Of a stretch of 64,000 nt of DNA, positions 62,307-64,000 are shown piece by piece. Where the stretch lies: contig CALDOK010000075.1 of the NCBI GenBank assembly GCA_937912125.1, positions 1 through 64,000 on the forward strand, given 5' to 3'. Every line of letters starts with the position of its first letter. Positions within the stretch are counted from its first letter, which is position 1. The notes below the pieces were generated by a model that ran no database searches, was not told the origin of the DNA, and saw nothing but the letters and a program-made list of their open reading frames with translations. Made by a program: the position numbers and the translations under genes. The DNA comes from an uncultured Pseudomonadota bacterium. GTDB taxonomy: Bacteria > Myxococcota_A > UBA796 > JAFGLY01.

Positions 62307-64000
62307 CGCAAGGCCGCGTACTTGGCAGCCTGGACCGAGGCAGTGCCCACATAGTGAGTGGCCGCGAAGACCTCGATGCTGGTGTAGGGGCGCTGGGCCA
62401 GGATGCTGGTGACCCCCAGGCTGTACAGCCCGGCGCCCTTGAGCTCCCGCTCGGTGGCGCCGTTGACCCACGCCAGCGTCAGCCGGGACTCCTCGGCGGT
62501 GAAGGCCACCTCGTCCACGGTGACCGTGCCCTGCTGAGCCGGCGGGGGAGCCGACGCATTGCCCGTAGAAGATCGGATCACGAGCCCCGCGGGCTCGTTC
62601 GCGGCAGCTGGGACAGGCTCGGGCTGCACCGGAGGCGGCGGGGCCGCCGCCAGGGCTTCCCCCCCGGATCCGGTGATGGCCAGACCCAGGCCAGGGGCAG
62701 GCTCGATGGGCGGGGGGGGCTCGATGGGCGGGGGGGGCTCGGGCTCGATCATGGCGACCGCGGGGGTATCGAGGGCCTCGCGGACCTGCTCCAGGGCCCG
62801 CTGCCGATCGGAGGCCCCGCTGCCGCCGTCCGGCGGAGGCGGCGCCACGATCTCCACGGCCACCGGCTCGGGAGACGAGGCCGGCTCAGGCTCGGAGGCG
62901 CCCTCGTCCACCGCGGGTGGGGCAGCCTGCGCGGGCTCACCATGGACCTGGCCAGGTGCGACCTCGGCGGGCTCTGGGCCCGCCTGCTCGGCGACCGCGG
63001 GGGCGTCCGGCAGCTGGGGGACCTTGGGAGGAGCCTGCGCGTCGGCCAGCAGGGACTCGACCTGGCTTCTCAGCTGGGACAACCCCTCGAAGCTCCCGCC
63101 CAGCGCCAACTGCAACCCCGCCCCCAGGCCGCCGCAGAGCACGACGGTTCCCAGCGCGAGCGCCGCGAAGGCGGGCAGCAGCAGCGAGCGCTTGCGCCCG
63201 GGGGCCGCAGGGTCGGACGTAGGTGCAGGCGTCGGTGCCGGCGTGGACGGCTCGTCCGGAGGCACCAGGGTCGCGCGGGCCGCCGCGAGCCCGCCGGGCT
63301 GGCGAGGAGGGAGGGGTGCCGGCCCGTCCAGGGCCTCGGTCTCGGTGTCCAGACGCCCAGGATCGGTCTCCTCGGTGTCGTAGCGCGGCTCCAGGTCGTC
63401 CTCGGGGGACACCGGGAGATCCTCCACCTTGAGGGCCACCGCGGCCACCCGGGAGGCACTGCGATCCGGAGGAGGCAGCACGTCGGGCCCCAGCACGAAG
63501 CGCGACACGGCGCGCAGGTCTTCGAGCAATTCACCCGCGTCGGGGTAACGACTCGCGGGCTCCTTCTGCATGCAACGCCGGCAGATGGCCTCGAGCCGCT
63601 GGGGCACCTCGGCGTCCGGAGCCCGCTCGGCCATGGACGGGTAGGGCTGGTGCACATGCATGTAGGCCAGGGCGGCCGGGTTGGTGGCGGCGTAGGGCAG
63701 CTTGCCGCACAAGGCTCGGTAGAGCATCACACCCACCGAGTAGACGTCCGAGCGTGCGTCGGTGGGCAGGCCCATGGCCTGCTCGGGGGCGATGTACTGG
63801 GGAGTCCCCAGGAAGGTGCCCACCTCGGTGACCGTGACCTCACTGTGGACCTCGCGCACCAGGCCGAAGTCCATCAGCTTGGGCCGCCACTCCTCGCCGT
63901 CGCCCCGCAGCAGGAACACATTGCTGGGCTTGACGTCCCGGTGCACGAGCCCCCGGGCGTGGGCGTGGCGCAGGCCCTGGGTGATGCCGTCGAAGATGCG
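62303..64000 (-). CDS. Eukaryote-type Ser/Thr protein kinase (N-terminus beyond the window)
   Basis: At least 565 aa; the frame is open to the window edge. Visible kinase motifs: catalytic loop VHRDVKPSN, DFGLV, activation segment end GTPQYIAPEQAMGLPTDARS, and DVYSVGVMLYRAL. A single transmembrane segment follows (LLLPAFAALALGTVVLCGGL), then a long Pro/Glu/Ala-rich extracytoplasmic or linker region with a tandem PPPPIEPPPPIEP from an 18-bp DNA repeat near 62700-62738, and a C-terminal beta-rich domain (TVTVDEVAFTAEESRLTLAW). The layout fits PASTA-less membrane Ser/Thr kinases common in myxobacteria. Signal sensed unknown. Confidence 0.88.
   Translation of the reverse strand, partial: RIFDGITQGLRHAHARGLVHRDVKPSNVFLLRGDGEEWRPKLMDFGLVREVHSEVTVTEVGTFLGTPQYIAPEQAMGLPTDARSDVYSVGVMLYRALCGKLPYAATNPAALAYMHVHQPYPSMAERAPDAEVPQRLEAICRRCMQKEPASRYPDAGELLEDLRAVSRFVLGPDVLPPPDRSASRVAAVALKVEDLPVSPEDDLEPRYDTEETDPGRLDTETEALDGPAPLPPRQPGGLAAARATLVPPDEPSTPAPTPAPTSDPAAPGRKRSLLLPAFAALALGTVVLCGGLGAGLQLALGGSFEGLSQLRSQVESLLADAQAPPKVPQLPDAPAVAEQAGPEPAEVAPGQVHGEPAQAAPPAVDEGASEPEPASSPEPVAVEIVAPPPPDGGSGASDRQRALEQVREALDTPAVAMIEPEPPPPIEPPPPIEPAPGLGLAITGSGGEALAAAPPPPVQPEPVPAAANEPAGLVIRSSTGNASAPPPAQQGTVTVDEVAFTAEESRLTLAWVNGATERELKGAGLYSLGVTSILAQRPYTSIEVFAATHYVGTASVQAAKYAALR

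Overview
The window is high-GC DNA with strong bias for G or C at third codon positions. Its gene content points to a delta-proteobacterial or Myxococcota-like bacterium: a eukaryote-type Ser/Thr kinase with a membrane anchor and Pro-rich tail, a large lipoprotein with calcium-type repeats and FG-GAP repeats, many small TA-type genes, and a mosaic of metabolic and surface-glycan genes. This lineage is an inference from gene content and style. No rRNA or tRNA gene and no ribosomal-protein gene is visible.

Region 1 (1 to about 9,960) is an accessory island built like a cassette array. A conserved element of about 75 bp, with core GTTCGAACGTCGTCCAATATC followed by a 12-bp-stem hairpin ending in GGGGCTTTTTGG, occurs seven times, always in the same orientation, at about 1, 1001, 3209, 5318, 6421, 8093 and 9921 (the last copy has lost its hairpin). 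Between copies lie short modules: a minimal nucleotidyltransferase with a small helical partner; an M28 peptidase with an AbiEii-type nucleotidyltransferase and its partner; an XRE-HipA pair plus a duplicated orphan copy of the small partner gene; a small secreted protein with remnants of a macro-domain gene and a transketolase gene; an AbiEi/AbiEii pair; and an AAA/DUF4143 ATPase broken by one in-frame stop. Genes lie on either strand but the element never flips, so it behaves as a cassette boundary rather than a gene-specific terminator.

Region 2 (10.0 to 37 kb) is ordinary chromosome: SDR oxidoreductase, a PlsC-type acyltransferase with unusual C-terminal domains, a spermidine-synthase-like methyltransferase-fold protein, a saccharopine dehydrogenase/CEOS-type reductase pair, DEAD-box helicase, DUF1456, FmdB-type zinc ribbon, HDOD signalling protein, DTW protein, GTP cyclohydrolase II, HemW, LepA (EF-4), lipoproteins, an alpha/beta hydrolase, CPBP and DUF1624-like membrane proteins, a Castor/Pollux-type ion channel and a MORN-containing exported protein.

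Region 3 (37 to 59 kb) is rich in surface-glycan or glycolipid functions: several large GT-C-like membrane proteins, a GT2 (dolichol-phosphate-mannose-synthase type), an SGNH-like protein, two radical SAM proteins, a metallo-beta-lactamase-fold protein, two divergently transcribed O-carbamoyltransferases, an alpha/alpha-toroid protein, an AglD/UPF0104 flippase-like protein, and a single-chain fusion of phosphomannose isomerase with phosphomannomutase that would supply mannose-1-phosphate. The likely product is a carbamoylated, mannose-derived surface saccharide (inference).

The window closes with a calcium-repeat/FG-GAP lipoprotein, an EamA transporter, and a Ser/Thr kinase whose N-terminus lies beyond position 64,000.
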